A DNA stretch of 64,000 nt from Morinoia aosen (GCA_030386875.1 CM059563.1:51587602-51651601), one strand, 5' to 3'. Shown: positions 44,865 to 56,709, numbered from the stretch's first letter. Translations and numbers: made by a program. The notes: a model not told the origin generated them from the sequence alone.

Positions 44865-45674
44865 CTTTCTTTGAGGATCCTCGCGATTGCTACGCGGAGT
44901 GTTCGTATAATTGGTGTCGTATTCGTTCGTAAAATTACGGAAATCAGCGCCCGGCGGAGGCGGCAAGCGCATCTTGCCGGGCTTATTGGACCGGTCGATT
45001 TTTGGAGGTGATGTGTCTGGCTTGTCAAAGCCCGGACTGTGTACGCCGTTAGGATTGTGGTTAGTCATATTGGGATTGTGGTTCTGATTGTTAGGGATGT
45101 TGGGATTATGATTGAGATTGCTGGAATTGCGGTTGAGGCCAGGAACGCCGTTAACGATCGACTGATGAGATTTCGTGGGTGAGTAGCCAGGCATAGCGGA
45201 AGGACTTGTGGCTGAGGGCGGGTGAGAAGGAGGTGGCTGTGGCTGGTTGTGAGTAAATCGAGGGTTGTTGTTGGTGGAAGGAGTGGAGGTGGCAGCGGGT
45301 GCGGCGTGGTTGTTGCCGCTACCTGCACCAGGCAGGGGAGGTGGTAATCGGTTGTGGTGGTTAAAGTGAGGATGGTGCACCCCACTGTACGGAGATGAAC
45401 TTTTATTGGGAAGTCCGTTAGGAAGATGCTGACCAGAGGCTTGTTGCGGACCGTAGCCGTAAGTGAGGGAGTTGGGAGGTGAGGATGAGCTGTACGGAGG
45501 TTGAGTGTTTTGGGGCAATCCGTAAGGGGAGGTAGAATGGAGGGGACTAGACCCCACTTGGGGGCCGGTGTCTTTTGTGGGCCCGCCGTCCGCAGCCGTG
45601 CCCCCAAACCCGTACTGACTGTCACCCACCACCGACTTGGCAGCGCCGTCTGCTGTAGCGTCCGTCGGTGCAGG
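44865..45674 (-). CDS. pyd: pyd exon: large Asn/Pro/Ser/Gly-rich disordered segment
   Basis: 270 codons, phase 0 at both ends (acceptor GAAACTTGCAG, donor AGAAAG-GTAAG). Rich in Gly, Tyr, Pro, Ser and later Asn (NHNPNIPNNQNHNPN region near the end), with PPPLPGAGSG, PGYSPTKSHQS and KMRLPPPPGADF. There is no globular domain. It lies in the insect-specific long linker between the guanylate kinase-like region and ZU5. Because it is in phase and large, it is a good candidate for isoform-specific skipping. Confidence 0.92.
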
Positions 45675-45852
45675 CTGCAAGTTTCGCGCGGTAATGAACA
45701 AACCCAGCCAAATTAACAGGGATCAAGCAAACTCAGTGAACCAATGATGATCTCAGTAGGTAGCATAAAATAGAACGTAAAAACAAGCATGATACTTTCT
45801 CAAATCATAGTAGAGCAAAAAAATGATCACAAGCAATAATCTAGTAAATGAA

Positions 45853-45938
45853 CCAAACTAAAAACTGGAGCCAAACTAAAAACTGGAGCCAAACTAAAAA
45901 CTAGAGCCAAACTAAAAACTAGAGCCAAACTAAAAACT
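45853..45938. repeat. 18-bp tandem repeat
   Basis: Five copies of CCAAACTAAAAACTGGAG in the intron just upstream of the large disordered exon. Confidence 0.85.
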
Positions 45939-46117
45939 AATGAGAAACTTTTAAAAACAATATTCAAGGGTGAAAACTCTTTAGTTTCAAAATTCAGAAA
46001 CGACAAACTTTCCAAAATGTTTGAACGTATTGCTGCAACAGAAAATTTTAAGAGGAACAAAAATAAGAAGAGGGGATCAAATGAAAGCATCACCTACACA
46101 ACGAACGCTCAACTCAC

Positions 46118-46489
46118 CATCCTGGAGGGGCTGGCGGTGTACGGTGGCGGCGCAGCGCCCATGTTCGGGCCCCCGTAGGAGTAAGGGCCGCTGTTGTTGC
46201 CAGCGTGGGGACCCGATGATAGATCTTCGGGCCCCGCAATGCTCGGGTCAGAGGAGCTTTTGACGAGCCGAGACCTCTGGCCCCCTATGAGGGCCCCGTG
46301 GCTTGGGGTGGGCGCCCCCGATGTAGGGGGAGACTGGGTCATAGGGGAAGAAGGGGAGGAAGACAAATGGGACGCGTGGGCCGGAGTGTGGGGGTCAGAG
46401 CCGCCCTCCAGGTCGGACTCGGGCGAGGAGGCGTACGAGAGGCGCGAGGTCATCGGGAAGAGGAAGTCGTCAGACAGTGCTTCTGCTGG
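46118..46489 (-). CDS. pyd: pyd exon: conserved post-GUK segment
   Basis: 124 codons, phase 0 at both ends (acceptor TTGCCGACAACAG; donor GGATG-GTGAGT). It starts PAEALSDDFLFPMTSRLSYA and continues SSPESDLEGG, a block highly conserved in insect Pyd immediately after the guanylate kinase-like domain and related to the SDDLDLHDDRLSYLS block of ZO-1. Next come Ser/Pro-rich repeats and LVKSSSDPSIAGPED (also conserved in fly Pyd), then APPPYTASPSRM. The conserved block follows the GUK domain, as the acidic U6-type region does in ZO-1, where it regulates partner binding. The first codon fixes the acceptor among three nearby AGs. Confidence 0.95.
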
Positions 46490-47989
46490 CTGTTGTCGGC
46501 AACGGAGGACGGAAGAGGACAGGACAAGAACGGAAAAAGGAGAAAAGGAGAGAAAAACGGAGAAAAACACCAGCACAAGGTCAACGAAAGGGGTAGCAGT
46601 GGGGCGTGGTAGCGAGACAACAGAGCAGTACGTGCGCGAAGTGTAACAGTTGAGGCGCGGCAACAGCATTGGTGATGCGAGATTTGATCGAAAGCAAGGC
46701 CAAATTTTATTGGAGGAGAGGTTTGACCGAAGGCCAGGCCAAATTTGTGGTTGAGACGAAATTTGCGAGAAAGATGAAACATGAGAAAAAGGTTGGACAG
46801 GCGACGAAATTTCATCCAGAAGGAAAGCAAACAAAAAAACCTTGAGTGAGAAACCGAGTAGATGAAGCTGGCATAACGTAAAATGCCGAGAAATAGATGG
46901 CGCCTCAGCATGAAAAAACACAAGGCGAAACTACAAAAAAACGTGCAACAAAATGCATGCAGCACAAGCAACACAAAAATAAAACAAATATCGAGGAACA
47001 TGCGAATGTGAGCAATAAACATCCTCATGAAATGAAATGTTTTCCATATACGGGAGCGTATGATGTAGATGCGACAGCACAGATATGTAGGGAGATAAAA
47101 GGAATGGTTAGAAGGAACAACCGAGATAGATAAAAGTAATAACCATGACAGAGTAAAGTAGAGGATGAATGAGTCATGTCACCGTGAGTTGGGTGAAACG
47201 TTGGAGTTATAACGGCGACAAAGTACAGAAAGAATAAGTAAGGATCACGACAGAGAAATGTAACGACAATGACAGTATAGTACACAGTAGTGAGCCATGA
47301 ATGAGATACAGTAGAGCAGTAAGAGAATAGGTAATGAAAGACAGCATGACACTCCGAGCATGTGAGCAGGCGTTGTGTCATACATGAATTTAAAAAAAAA
47401 TTGTATCAATCATAGCAGAGAACAAATGCGCACACCGAAGTGGTTTAGCTCAAGGTACATGGTTAATCCAAATGAAATTTCAACAACGTATATGTTAAAC
47501 GAATGAATGAACAGACGATCAAGGTTAATTTGTTAGAAAGAATGAAGGAATAAAGTTAGTCCAAATGATAATAGCGTATGAAAGACCGTGTTAACAATTA
47601 TCATAGAAAATGCGCTATATGTGAACAAAATTCAAAGCACAAAGCAAATGATAGAAATTTGAATAAAAACCTTGGAAAAAGGCCATGCACAAAAGTAGAA
47701 AAATTACAAAAGAGAAGAAAAGAAGATGGCATTTAAAGTTTATGAAAAATATCCGAAGTATGTGAGAAATTTTGAAGAGATGAGAAATAGAAGAGCAAAA
47801 TGAGGGACACTCAAGAGGACGCGTACAGGAGACGTGTTGGAGACGCGGGTCCAGGGCAGGCAGCGTGGGGACGAGAGAGAACAACGCACACATTAGACAG
47901 TGCAACGTGCGACTCGCTCCACTGAATTGATCGCATGCAATGTTCCTATATTAACATTTATACGAGTAGTTGTCGAACAAAGATTAATA

Positions 47990-49556
47990 CAGTGATCGGC
48001 ATAATTATTGGCACAGCACCGCAAAACATAGGCTTGTGAGTTTTAGGAAATATCAACAAGATTTTTAACGTATATCTGCAAGACGTATAGCCATGTAGAA
48101 AAAACCCTATCAATTTTATACAATACATTTACAATTTTTCTAAACTATTACATAAAGAAAATATATGCTACGGGAAAAAATATTGGCACGTCAAGTCATA
48201 TAATTTAATTTTGCTAATTCAAAGAACTATCCGATTTCCCTTGAACACACTGCTAGCTAAGTTGCGTTTCAAGGCATTTTGAATGCAGTTTTAATGCACT
48301 GATTCAAAGGCAGCCATCAGTTGAAGAGTTGGCAGCAGATTTGGAAACGACTCGACAGAATGACACAAAAGAGCTCAGAAATAAAGTAGGGAATTCTCCC
48401 ACATCGAATGTGAAGGATATGACGAGATCTCAGAGAGATTTGATACTCCCAAGTGAACCATAAGGCAATAATCAAGACGGACGCAGGAGAGGGTCGTGTC
48501 TTAACAAAATTGGACAAGACGAGGGTAAAAAAATTTTCCATCAGATGGCAGAGAGGAAAATGATGAGATCAGCCAGTAATGATCTCTGTGCTTCAACTAA
48601 GCACATTTTGGACGCGCTGACTGACTCCAAGATCACCGTGTCTCGCTGGACAGTTAGAAGAGTCCTGAAGAGCACAGCTTTGCTAGCGTGTGGTGTGAGA
48701 AAACCGCTGTTTTTCAAGCCATTGCATCTCAGAGCAGAAATTTCATTTGCCAATCGTTATAACGGAAAAAAAAGTCATAGAACTTCAGAAACATGTTTCA
48801 TTGCTGGATGAAATGAAAATCGAACCTCTGATCAAATTCAGGAAATCAGGGTGAAATACTGGTTTCACATAACACCATTTCAATAGTAGAGAATGTACGT
48901 TTGAATTTGACGTCCATGTCTGACCCTAGTTGAGTGGCTAAGAATGATGGAATTATGAAAACGGGAAAATATGTCAACGGCAACCTAGAGAATTTTGTAA
49001 TACTTGACAACAACCTGAAGAATTCTCCAAGAGAGCTCAATCTATGTCGCCGTTGTAGCTTTGTACAGGACAATGAACTCAAGTACAGTTCTAAATTAGT
49101 CAAGAATAGGTTGACGGTCAACAAAATTAATGTATTTGCGAGGCCATCACAGAACCCAGACCACAATCCAGTAGCGAATTTGAGAATATTGAAGGTTAAT
49201 ATAATGAAGAGGAAACCTTCAAATTTCAAGCACTTGAAAGAGTAATGTCAGAAAGAATTCGGACGGTTAAGAAATGAGGTAGTCAGGAGGAGAATTATAT
49301 TAAAGATTGAGCCACGTTTTGGCTTGCATAGGATATATGTATAATTGACTAAAGAACAATTCGTGAAATACTTTTGTAATTTTAAAACAAATTTTTCTTT
49401 GTGTATCTTATTCATAGCTCCTTCAACTACTGATTCTTTCAGTTCGCTGATATAATACATAGAATTTTCAAATGATTTAAGCTATGTTCCTTCTATTTTA
49501 CATTCTAATTAAATAAAAAAATTGAGAGGTGTAGCCAATAATTATGTCGAGCAATG
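47990..49556 (+). mobile_element. Tc1/mariner-superfamily transposon, defective
   Basis: 1,567 bp flanked by TA on both sides (47988-47989, 49557-49558). The terminal inverted repeats begin CAGTGATCGGCATAATTATT at the left and the complement of CATTGCTCGACATAATTATT at the right. The plus strand carries transposase pieces in two frames. The helix-turn-helix part is at 48545-48811, with ITVSRWTVRRVLKSTALLA. The catalytic part is at 48934-49245, with FVQDNELKYSSKLVKN and PSQNPDHNPVANL, corresponding to the QDN-P-H and PDLNP-E motifs of Tc1. The frames are broken between and before these pieces, so it is non-functional. It is antisense to pyd. Confidence 0.92.
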
Positions 49557-50179
49557 TAAACGAAAGTTTACAAAATTGTTCATGTGGACTCATCACAGGG
49601 ATGCACTCCAACACACATAGCTAAGACCTAACGCTCCTAGTAAAGGGAACTTTTGTGTACAAGCACAGAACTCAAACACCATGAAGCACCATCAAAAAAC
49701 CTCAAGAGATACAAAAGGCAATCAACAAGAACGGCTCATCAATCTGTAATCTACAGCAGTAATTCGACACGGATACTAACCTACCCAAGTAATAAATCCT
49801 TAAATTCTACATGATGAAAGAAATTTGAATTCAACTTGAACGACAGCAAAGCCACGAAGAGAAACTTTTTGATTTACGAAGTCGTCACCACTGAATAAAC
49901 AAAATGTAGTATTTCATTCTGCAACAGAAGCTTGCGAGTTCTTCCGTGGAAGCACTATCCAACAACAAGCAGGGAACATTACATGGCCACAGTAGCAACG
50001 AGAAGACGAGCAAACAAACATTTTCTTTTCAAACCATGAAATCAGACAATTTGTTGTGTGTGAGGCTTTCTGAAATTCAGTATGGCCATCAAGCAACACC
50101 CACATACATCAATTACTCCTGCCCTCTCCAAGTACAGCTTACAATTGTGGTAGGTGAAGAAATAGATAGTTATAAATAA

Positions 50180-51357
50180 CTACAAATAGGTGGATCCTTC
50201 ATGCACGGTAACCAGGCCGCTGTGGTGACCTGGAGAACCTTTAGACCACGCAGCTTCTGTCAGCGGGGGCTGCCAGTCGAGCATACCGCTTCTCGCAAGC
50301 TCCTGCTTTTTCCAGGGCAAGGCTCGCTCCTCGTCTATGTTAGCATTAGCGTCACGCAGATCCAATTTCTGCCTCATCATCGCTGCTTCGTACTGCTTTT
50401 GAGCAATGAAGCGCTCTTCCTCCTGTTCACGCTGCAAGTCTAGCTGGCGTTGTAAATATTTACGCTCTTCCACAAGAGAACCAGCAACGCGGTCCTCGAC
50501 CTGACTGCGCAGGCTTTGGGGGCGAATGTCATGAGGGTGATTCAAACCCGCCATGAATTCATGACGGGCATCGCGCAAAGAATTTACATCTCTAAGACCC
50601 GAGCCATACTTCCGAGGCTCCTCATGGTAATGCTCATGCGTCGACAGACCACGAATGTTATTTTCAGCAGGCCTCGACATGTATCCTTCTTCGGGGAGCA
50701 CCGTCAGAATATCCCGAGAATGTTCTTCATCAATAGTTGGCGTTCCCCAGTCAGACGATGGCTGGAGCCGACCCGATTTCTTCAGAGGCACTTTTGGGGG
50801 TAGAAAATTGGCTCGAGAGGAGAACAATTTCGAAACTTTATTGGCAAAGGCAGGTAGGACTGTTGGAAGCAGCTGCGGCGGGTTGCCTGCACTTGACCTC
50901 GATGACGACCACGGAGAGCTGAGGCCGAGACTCCGGCTGCTGAAGCGAGGAGGCTTTGGAGGAGGAGGTGGCGGAACGTCAGCACCGACATGGTAGTCAA
51001 GGTAAGGCTCAGGAAGTTGGGGAGCTTCGTGAGTCAGATCACCTGAAAACGGTGGAGGAGAGGTGGGAGGTGGAGGTGGGGATGGAGGATGAGGGTTTAG
51101 AAAGTCATATGCATCCATCAGGGGAGAAGAGGACGGCACGGGAGTGGGAGGTAGAGGAGGAGTAGGTGTAGGGCGGGCTTCTTTGGTGCACTCGTAGGCA
51201 GGCATGACACGCGTAGCTGGCGATACACCAGCAGCCATCGGATGCAGGACTGCAGCAGCTTCGCTGGATTTTTGATTAGCAAAACCAGACAGTTGTGTAG
51301 TAGAAAAGCCATCGAAGGGCACAGGCTCCCCCGACAGTAAGAAAGGATCTCGACACA
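50180..51357 (-). CDS. 394-codon proline-rich open segment: alternative pyd 3' exon or nested gene
   Basis: The frame is open from a TAG above 51364 to the stop at 50180-50182. A possible acceptor (CCCTTGTCAG) precedes 51357. The first half is Pro/Ser-rich (PPSPPPPPTSPPPFSGD, ADVPPPPPPKPPRFSSRS), suggesting EVH1/SH3/profilin binding. The second half is charged, with a predicted coiled coil (SLVEERKYLQRQLDLQREQE, then EERFIAQKQYEAAMMRQK). The C-terminus, GSTYL, fits a class I PDZ ligand (T-x-L). GC-rich codon use contrasts with the surrounding intron. The acceptor phase needs one carried base, whereas the preceding pyd exon ends in phase 0, so a direct join to it would not keep frame. I recognise no family. 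A missing microexon, a start at an internal ATG, or a separate gene are all possible. Confidence 0.6.
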
Positions 51358-52891
51358 CTGACAAGGGCTATTTTTTATAACAAAATACGAGCATAAAATC
51401 CTCCATGAACATAAAAGATAAGAGTCAAGGAAAGCCAGGGGATGAAAACATTACAACAGATGCATCAAATTTACTTCACCAAGTTCAATACGGATGCGGA
51501 ACGAACACATTGCAGACAAACTTCACGAACGAGAAAACTATTAGAAAGAAACCACCACTTATTGTCAGTCGTGTTCAAAAACATCATTCGTAATACATGT
51601 TTATGTTCAATGATGAGCATGAAAGGCACAAGAAAAACTCGAGTAAAAAGGATGTAATATTCGTGCATGAAGCCTCACAAACAAAATAACGCATTCAAAG
51701 AGACACGAGCGAGTTCAAGTGACCAAGACACAAGCCACAAACTGGGAATATAACTGCAGTAAAACGAGACGAATAACGATCTACCAGCAACAGAGACGCA
51801 CGACCAAGCGCGCAACCCAAAACAAGCATGCGCAACACGGAACAATTGAAGCAATGCACAGCGTATTACACAAGAAACTGAATTAAATTTGGGCATTTTC
51901 ATGTCTTAGCATAAGGTTTTTTTACCAAAACGTGGATGTTTAAATATTTTAATTTGTGGAATATCTTATATTGCACACAGGGAAAATCAAGTTTAAATAT
52001 ACATATAGGTATAATAAGGCATTCACTCGGAAATGAAAATTTCACGGTAACAGAGTGTTTTCAAGTCAAAAATAACAATAAATTTGCTACGTTAAAATTA
52101 GATCGTAAAATCATGGAAAATATGTCATCAAGAAATTCTCAAATGTTCCCTAAAATATGCTCATTAGCTTTGTTCTCCAATACAAACACTGAGGTCTCCT
52201 CTAACCAATAAGTCATTAGAAACACACATCAATATTCAGAAGTCTCTAGAATTCTCATACTTAGGCACCGTCTCTGTCATGCGCTACCTCAAATTTCCCC
52301 ACAAATGCCTTGATCAAATTCTAAAACAGTAACTAACATTGATACATTAAGAACTGCTTTAATCCTACGAGCCAGTTAAGAGAATACTCGCATTTCAGTT
52401 CCTTGGCAAAGGGTAAAAGTACGCTGGTTTGTACGTCTCGTCTCATTTCCCGAGACGAGCGGAGCGTCGTAGCTTCTATTCAAGCCAAAACGCACATATG
52501 CTGCCAAAATATAACTACAGCTTGTTCTCTCTTGCATTGATGCCATTTCACCAGTCACTTAACAGAAGGTTCATGGTATGAGGAACTAGTGACTTAAGGT
52601 TTTTGCGTGAAAGACTACCAGATCAAGTTTCTATGTCTCTCCACAAGCCATAACTGCATGCGCTCCAATCAGTAAAATGAAAGCTTCAGGTGTATGGGGA
52701 CTTAAGTCATTCAAAAACATGAATACAGCACCCCTTTGGGCTGCGAAATTCAATGATTCACTCACAGCATTGTGAGAAAGCGCAATATTTAACTTTTTTA
52801 TAACTTAAAACCACTTCCTGCTGATGAAAGAGGAAAAATGATAAAACAGGAATAGCAAAATAACAAACCAACTGAAGTGGGATTATCTGAC

Positions 52892-53063
52892 CTTGGTCTG
52901 GGCCATCCAGACAGGCTGGGCCTGGTGCTGGGCAATGGCCTGGGCGAGCTTCCTGGGCCAAGTGTCGGGCTGAGTGAGGGTGAGGGTCGAGGTGAACACG
53001 TGGCCCCACAGCCGCTCCACCTTCAGGCTCTGCTCGTACAGCTTCTTGCTGCTCTGCCGCCCT
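52892..53063 (-). CDS. pyd: pyd exon: C-terminal part of guanylate kinase-like domain
   Basis: The acceptor GCACCCGCCAG precedes 53063 and the donor ACCAAG-GTCAGA follows 52892. One base completes a Lys codon, then GRQSSKKLYEQSLKVERLWG, HVFTSTLTL, TWPRKLAQAIAQHQAQPVWM and AQTK. This matches the end of the ZO-1 GUK domain (SARKLYERS, HHLFTTTINL, ALKEAIQQQQNQLVWVSE). The exon ends in phase 0 and continues into the PAEALSDDF block at 46489. Confidence 0.95.
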
Positions 53064-53070
53064 CTGGCGG

Positions 53071-53325
53071 GTGCAAATTCGTTGCAGGTTGTTTTGTTTC
53101 TCAAACAGAGATACTTCAATGAGGAAATTTGTAATGTGAAGGGACAACCAGATGTCGTATCACACCAGCATTGTTTCAACGCTATAATTTTCAACGATAA
53201 GATACAACCAGTGAAAGAGTAAAACCACCAGCATTATTTCAACACAGCAATTTGTAATAGGAAGGTTTGTTTAAAAGTTGCGTCACACCAAAATTATTCC
53301 AGCTCTTAGAACTGCAGTTTGCAGT
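53071..53325. repeat. Diverged ~60-bp tandem repeat upstream of a pyd acceptor
   Basis: Five diverged units with a recurring core such as GCAAATTCGTTGCAGG, GGAAATTTGTAATGTGAAGG and GCAATTTGTAATAGGAAGG, separated by 55-62 bp with CACACCAGCATT-like spacers. It starts within 10 bp of the exon boundary at 53063. Confidence 0.7.
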
Positions 53326-53504
53326 GAGGAGACAATCATAAACAGCGATGCGCCGAAAAATTTCAGAAAAACTCGTTAAAAATAACATTAAAAAGAAACA
53401 TCAAAAGTAACAAATAAAGATCTTACTCGGTTGAAATTCCAGAAATAGGACAGAATATGAATGAGAAGTAAAATCACATGTGTTCTGACTCGGCTATATC
53501 TCAC

Positions 53505-53712
53505 TTAGGAAAGCCAGCGCGCATCTCTTTGACCGCCTGCTTGGAGTCGACCCTGAGGTAGATGACTATGGGGTAGAACTGGGCGTAGTTGAGCCTGTCC
53601 ACGGCGCTGGGGGTGATGTCGAGCACGGCGTGCTTGCCGCGCTCCACGATCTCGCGGATGGCGCTCAGGCGGATGATGCTCGCCTGGTGCTTCTCGCCGT
53701 TGCTGTCCAGCT
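53505..53712 (-). CDS. pyd: pyd exon: middle of guanylate kinase-like domain
   Basis: The acceptor TTTGTGGTCAG precedes 53712 and the donor CCTAA-GTGAGA follows 53505. After completing a Gln codon it reads LDSNGEKHQASIIRLSAIRE, IVERGKHAVLDITPSAVDRL and NYAQFYPIVIYLRVDSKQAV, ending EMRAGFP with two bases of a Lys codon. This closely matches ZO-1 (KHALLDVTPNAVDRLNYAQ, WYPIVVFL). It forms the core of the GUK fold that in MAGUKs binds phosphopeptides or other proteins. Confidence 0.96.
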
Positions 53713-55124
53713 CTGACCACAAATATGATGAAATCGGTGCGCATCCACACCGCCACTTAACTCAGCCAACCAGTATTGTGAAACTTAGAAAATAAAATTT
53801 GATGGAACCAAGCTAAATTGATTGTAACGGAAGCGTTAAATTGATGCTACTTAAACTAAGTTATCGCACCTCCGCTCACACAATCCATAAAAAACATAAG
53901 TGAATATGATGAAGACAACAAAAGTGTTAAGGAAGAAGGCACAAGTAGGAAGAGATTCTTGAGTGCTGTAAAGAGATTATACCATAATCTCTTAAACAGT
54001 GTAATATACAGTGTATCGTAATACAGTCCTGTATTACGATAGATTTACTATAAAGGAAAAAAGAATTTGTTGCCTCTTATACTGGGAGTCCTGGTACGTG
54101 AGAAAATTCAACTTGAAATCTAGTGTCATGGACACAGAAAGATATTTTCTCCGCTACAATAAGATCCTGACATGCGAAAACACTCAACCTAAAACTCATT
54201 GAAGCATCATAAACTCCCAGCAAAAAAATAAATTTCTGAGAACAGCAACACAGGTCACGAAGCCTCAAGCTGTCAGTACCGCAAAACATTATCCTAAAAT
54301 GAATAAAACTCACCGGTACTAGTCCAAATGAACATTTAACCTTCTATCGTCGAGTAATACGCACACTGACATTCAAATTGCTTATACATGTGTCTAAATT
54401 TTTCACCATTTAGCGACGAAATTATGTAGAAATGAAGAATAGCACACCATAACAAAGAAAAGTACTAATTAATGGACTATTTGTTTGGAAAGGAATGCAA
54501 TGAACATAGCCACCTCAAAATTCAACAAATTCTATCAAAATGCAGATATAAATTTTCCATTAAGGATTAAAATGAGGTGAAGAAACATTCTCAAACTTCT
54601 CATATCTCCACTCTAGTGCATAGCAAAAATGTCGTGAGAAAATTCGAGTCAATATCCAAACCAGAACCAATGCATTACTATACCCGAACAAGATCTAGAT
54701 TAGATTAGATTAGATTAGTTGTTAGTTTAAGACTCCTTACCCGCATCAACAAATGCGATCTGAAGAGGAAGGAAGAAGGCACCATTTAGTATAGAGTTAA
54801 GGAAACGCGGAATCTACGCAGAAGGGGTATGGAAACAGTAAGTTGGGAAAGAAGATTATGAAACAAGACCAAAGTTGAAGAAGAAAGTAGTAGGTGCTGA
54901 AAAACGACAGCAGTGAACCAAAAAAAAGGGGTCCTTAACATAACAAAAACATTTTATTTCAACAAAAAAAAGGCCTACCTAGCTCGGGCCCTCATATTGT
55001 CCCCCTGGGAGTGCTAATTCCCATGGATACAATAGTTGTATCCACCTGAGGGGGACAAGATCGAGATTTAAGATCGAAGCGCAACAGGTGATAACACCAA
55101 AAGATACAGCTTGCGACGACTCAC
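53713..55124 (-). other. pyd intron
   Basis: Contains the nearly full-length repeat copy E (54688-55070). Nothing else recognised. Confidence 0.65.
54688..55070 (+). repeat. Interspersed repeat family, copy E (most complete)
   Basis: Begins with four GATTA-type repeats (TAGATTAGATTAGATTAG) and passes through all family blocks. It ends in a hairpin: GTCCCCCT at about 55000 pairs with AGGGGGAC at about 55059, enclosing the inner palindrome GGATACAATAGTTGTATCC. The length of about 380 bp, the absence of an ORF and the terminal hairpin suggest a non-autonomous element of unknown class. Confidence 0.88.
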
Positions 55125-55296
55125 GAGGACTGGAGAACTTGTCAGGGTTGTCGGTGAGGAGCTTGGTCCTGGCGACATCAGCGAGGGGCCCGAACAGCAC
55201 CACAGGGCGCACGAAGCCGGGGTGCAGCAGCGACACGCGCTCGTACGCTGGGAACTTCGACATGGACTCGCCGAACATCACGTCCTCCCAGTGGTC
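55125..55296 (-). CDS. pyd: pyd exon: N-terminal part of guanylate kinase-like domain
   Basis: The acceptor TTTCACTTCCCAG precedes 55296 and the donor CCTC-GTGAGT follows 55125. It reads [20 protein letters not shown], then [37 protein letters not shown] and one base of a Gln codon. SKFPAYERV and [11 protein letters not shown] are nearly invariant in the ZO family. The nucleotide-binding P-loop of true guanylate kinases (GxxGxGK) is replaced by FGPLADVA, so catalysis is not expected. This is typical of ZO-1/Pyd. Confidence 0.96.
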
Positions 55297-55297
55297 C

Positions 55298-55460
55298 TGG
55301 GAAGTGAAAACATGCTGTAACATTGAAGTATGTCCTTCTTGCCAATGGACAATGGGAAGTCTTGTACCCAGAACATTGAAATTTGCCCTCCTTATAGCTA
55401 ATGGATAATTGAAAGTCTGGTATGCAGGAACATCGAAATATGTCCTTTTTGTTACTGAAA
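55298..55460. repeat. ~56-bp tandem repeat starting at a pyd acceptor
   Basis: Three direct units start at the splice acceptor itself: TGGGAAGTGAAAACATGCTG, TGGGAAGTCTTGTACCCAGA and TTGAAAGTCTGGTATGCAGG. Each is followed by AACATTGAA or AACATCGAA and TTTGCC/ATGTCC. Confidence 0.82.
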
Positions 55461-55947
55461 AAAGGAAACTCAGGTAGGAGTGTATCTATTTATACACAAG
55501 AGCTTCGAATCTACATTAAAATAAGAATAACTTCTGCACGATGGATAAGTCAAAAATAAGGAAACACAAGACCAAGAATAATACTGTATCTAAATTTCAA
55601 TCTAAATTTTAGTTCAAAATTATACTTTACCTCATTTCCAGAATTAAATTACTACATTAATAATCTAGCAAGAATATTTCAGCTACTGCAAGATTAGGTT
55701 CACTAAATATCTACATTAGGTGAAGGAACAAACTAATGATCAATATGGAATTAAAATTATGCAAGTTACCTCAATACCGAAAGTAGTTCCGCTAAAACGT
55801 GTTAACTAGAGTACCACTGTGATAAAATTACATGTGATACCAACCCGACGTATGCTCAACTAGGACCACAAATTCGTACCAAATTCTCCCTAGCTTTCAC
55901 TTTTGTACTAGTTAACCTCCTCAAAGACATCATTCCTTTAATGGCAT

Positions 55948-56230
55948 CATTTCCAATTCAATTCATTTCATTCAATTTCCAATTCAATTCATTCGATTTC
56001 CAATTCAATTCAATTCATTCAATTTCCAATTCAATTCATTTAATTTCCAATTCAATTCATTCAATTTCCAATTCAATTCATTCAATTTCCAATTCAATTC
56101 AATTAATGCAATTTCAATTCAATTCAATTAATTCAATTTAAATTCAATTAATTCAATTTCAATTCAATTCAATTAATTCAATTTCCCATTCAATTCAATT
56201 AATTCAATATCCTATTCAATTCCTCATTTC
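55948..56230. repeat. TTCAATTTCCAATTCAATTCA simple repeat
   Basis: About 280 bp of TTCAATTTCCAATTCAATTCA-type units, intronic in pyd. Confidence 0.9.
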
Positions 56231-56526
56231 CTACTCAGTTTTCCATGCTATTATTCTCCCTGTATTTTTCACAGAACCATGAACTTTCTGAATTCCACCA
56301 ACCTATAAAGCTCTTCACATTCATTCCACTCAACCTCGCACAGGTGAAAGTATACGCACTTCGAAGCATGAGAACATCAATAACATGTTTATTAGCAGCG
56401 TTAATATGTTATTAGCTCAAACCCAACTCGATGTCCGTCGCAGCAGCTAGAAGTTAACTACCTCCCCTGCTTCCATAAAGAGCGCCAGTTCTCCACAAGC
56501 CTAACACATTCCTGTAGCACGCTCAC

Positions 56527-56709
56527 CTTGCCCAGGCTCTTAGACCGGCGCGAGTTGCGTCTGCGCTTGAAGAACCCACTGCGTGACTCAGACTGGGTCT
56601 GCTCCTTCTTAGCAGCGTTGAACTGAGCCGTGGCCAGCTCCTCGGCCCGCGCCTTGTTTGGGATGGTGCCCCGCTGTGTCTCCTGGTTGTTGCGGCCCAT
56701 GCGCTCCAC
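56527..56709 (-). CDS. pyd: pyd exon: C-terminal SH3 and basic hook region
   Basis: 61 codons, phase 0 at both ends (acceptor CCTCTCCTCAG, donor GGCAAG-GTGAGC). It starts VERMGRNNQETQRGTIPNKA and continues RAEELATAQFNAAKKEQTQ, then a basic stretch FFKRRRNSRRSKSLGK. IPNK-RAEELA is the conserved last SH3 strand of ZO proteins (ZO-1 has IPNKNRAEQLA). The basic stretch corresponds to the hook (U5) between SH3 and GUK, which in ZO-1 takes part in partner binding and calmodulin regulation. Confidence 0.96.

Larger units (their letters stand above)
46490..52891 (-). other. Largest pyd intron
   Basis: 6.4 kb between the GUK end and the conserved post-GUK exon. It contains a Tc1-like transposon (47990-49556) and the 394-codon open segment 50180-51357. 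The remaining sequence is AT-rich with no other feature recognised. Confidence 0.7.

Noticed and set aside
46194-46646. 150-codon plus-strand ORF opposite the pyd exon
   Set aside because: It is an antisense shadow of a GC-rich coding exon, with no recognisable domain.
46109-46921. 270-codon minus-strand ORF taken as one coding unit
   Set aside because: Only its 46118-46489 part is exon, as shown by splice sites and the conserved PAEALSDDF block. The upstream part is intron read-through.
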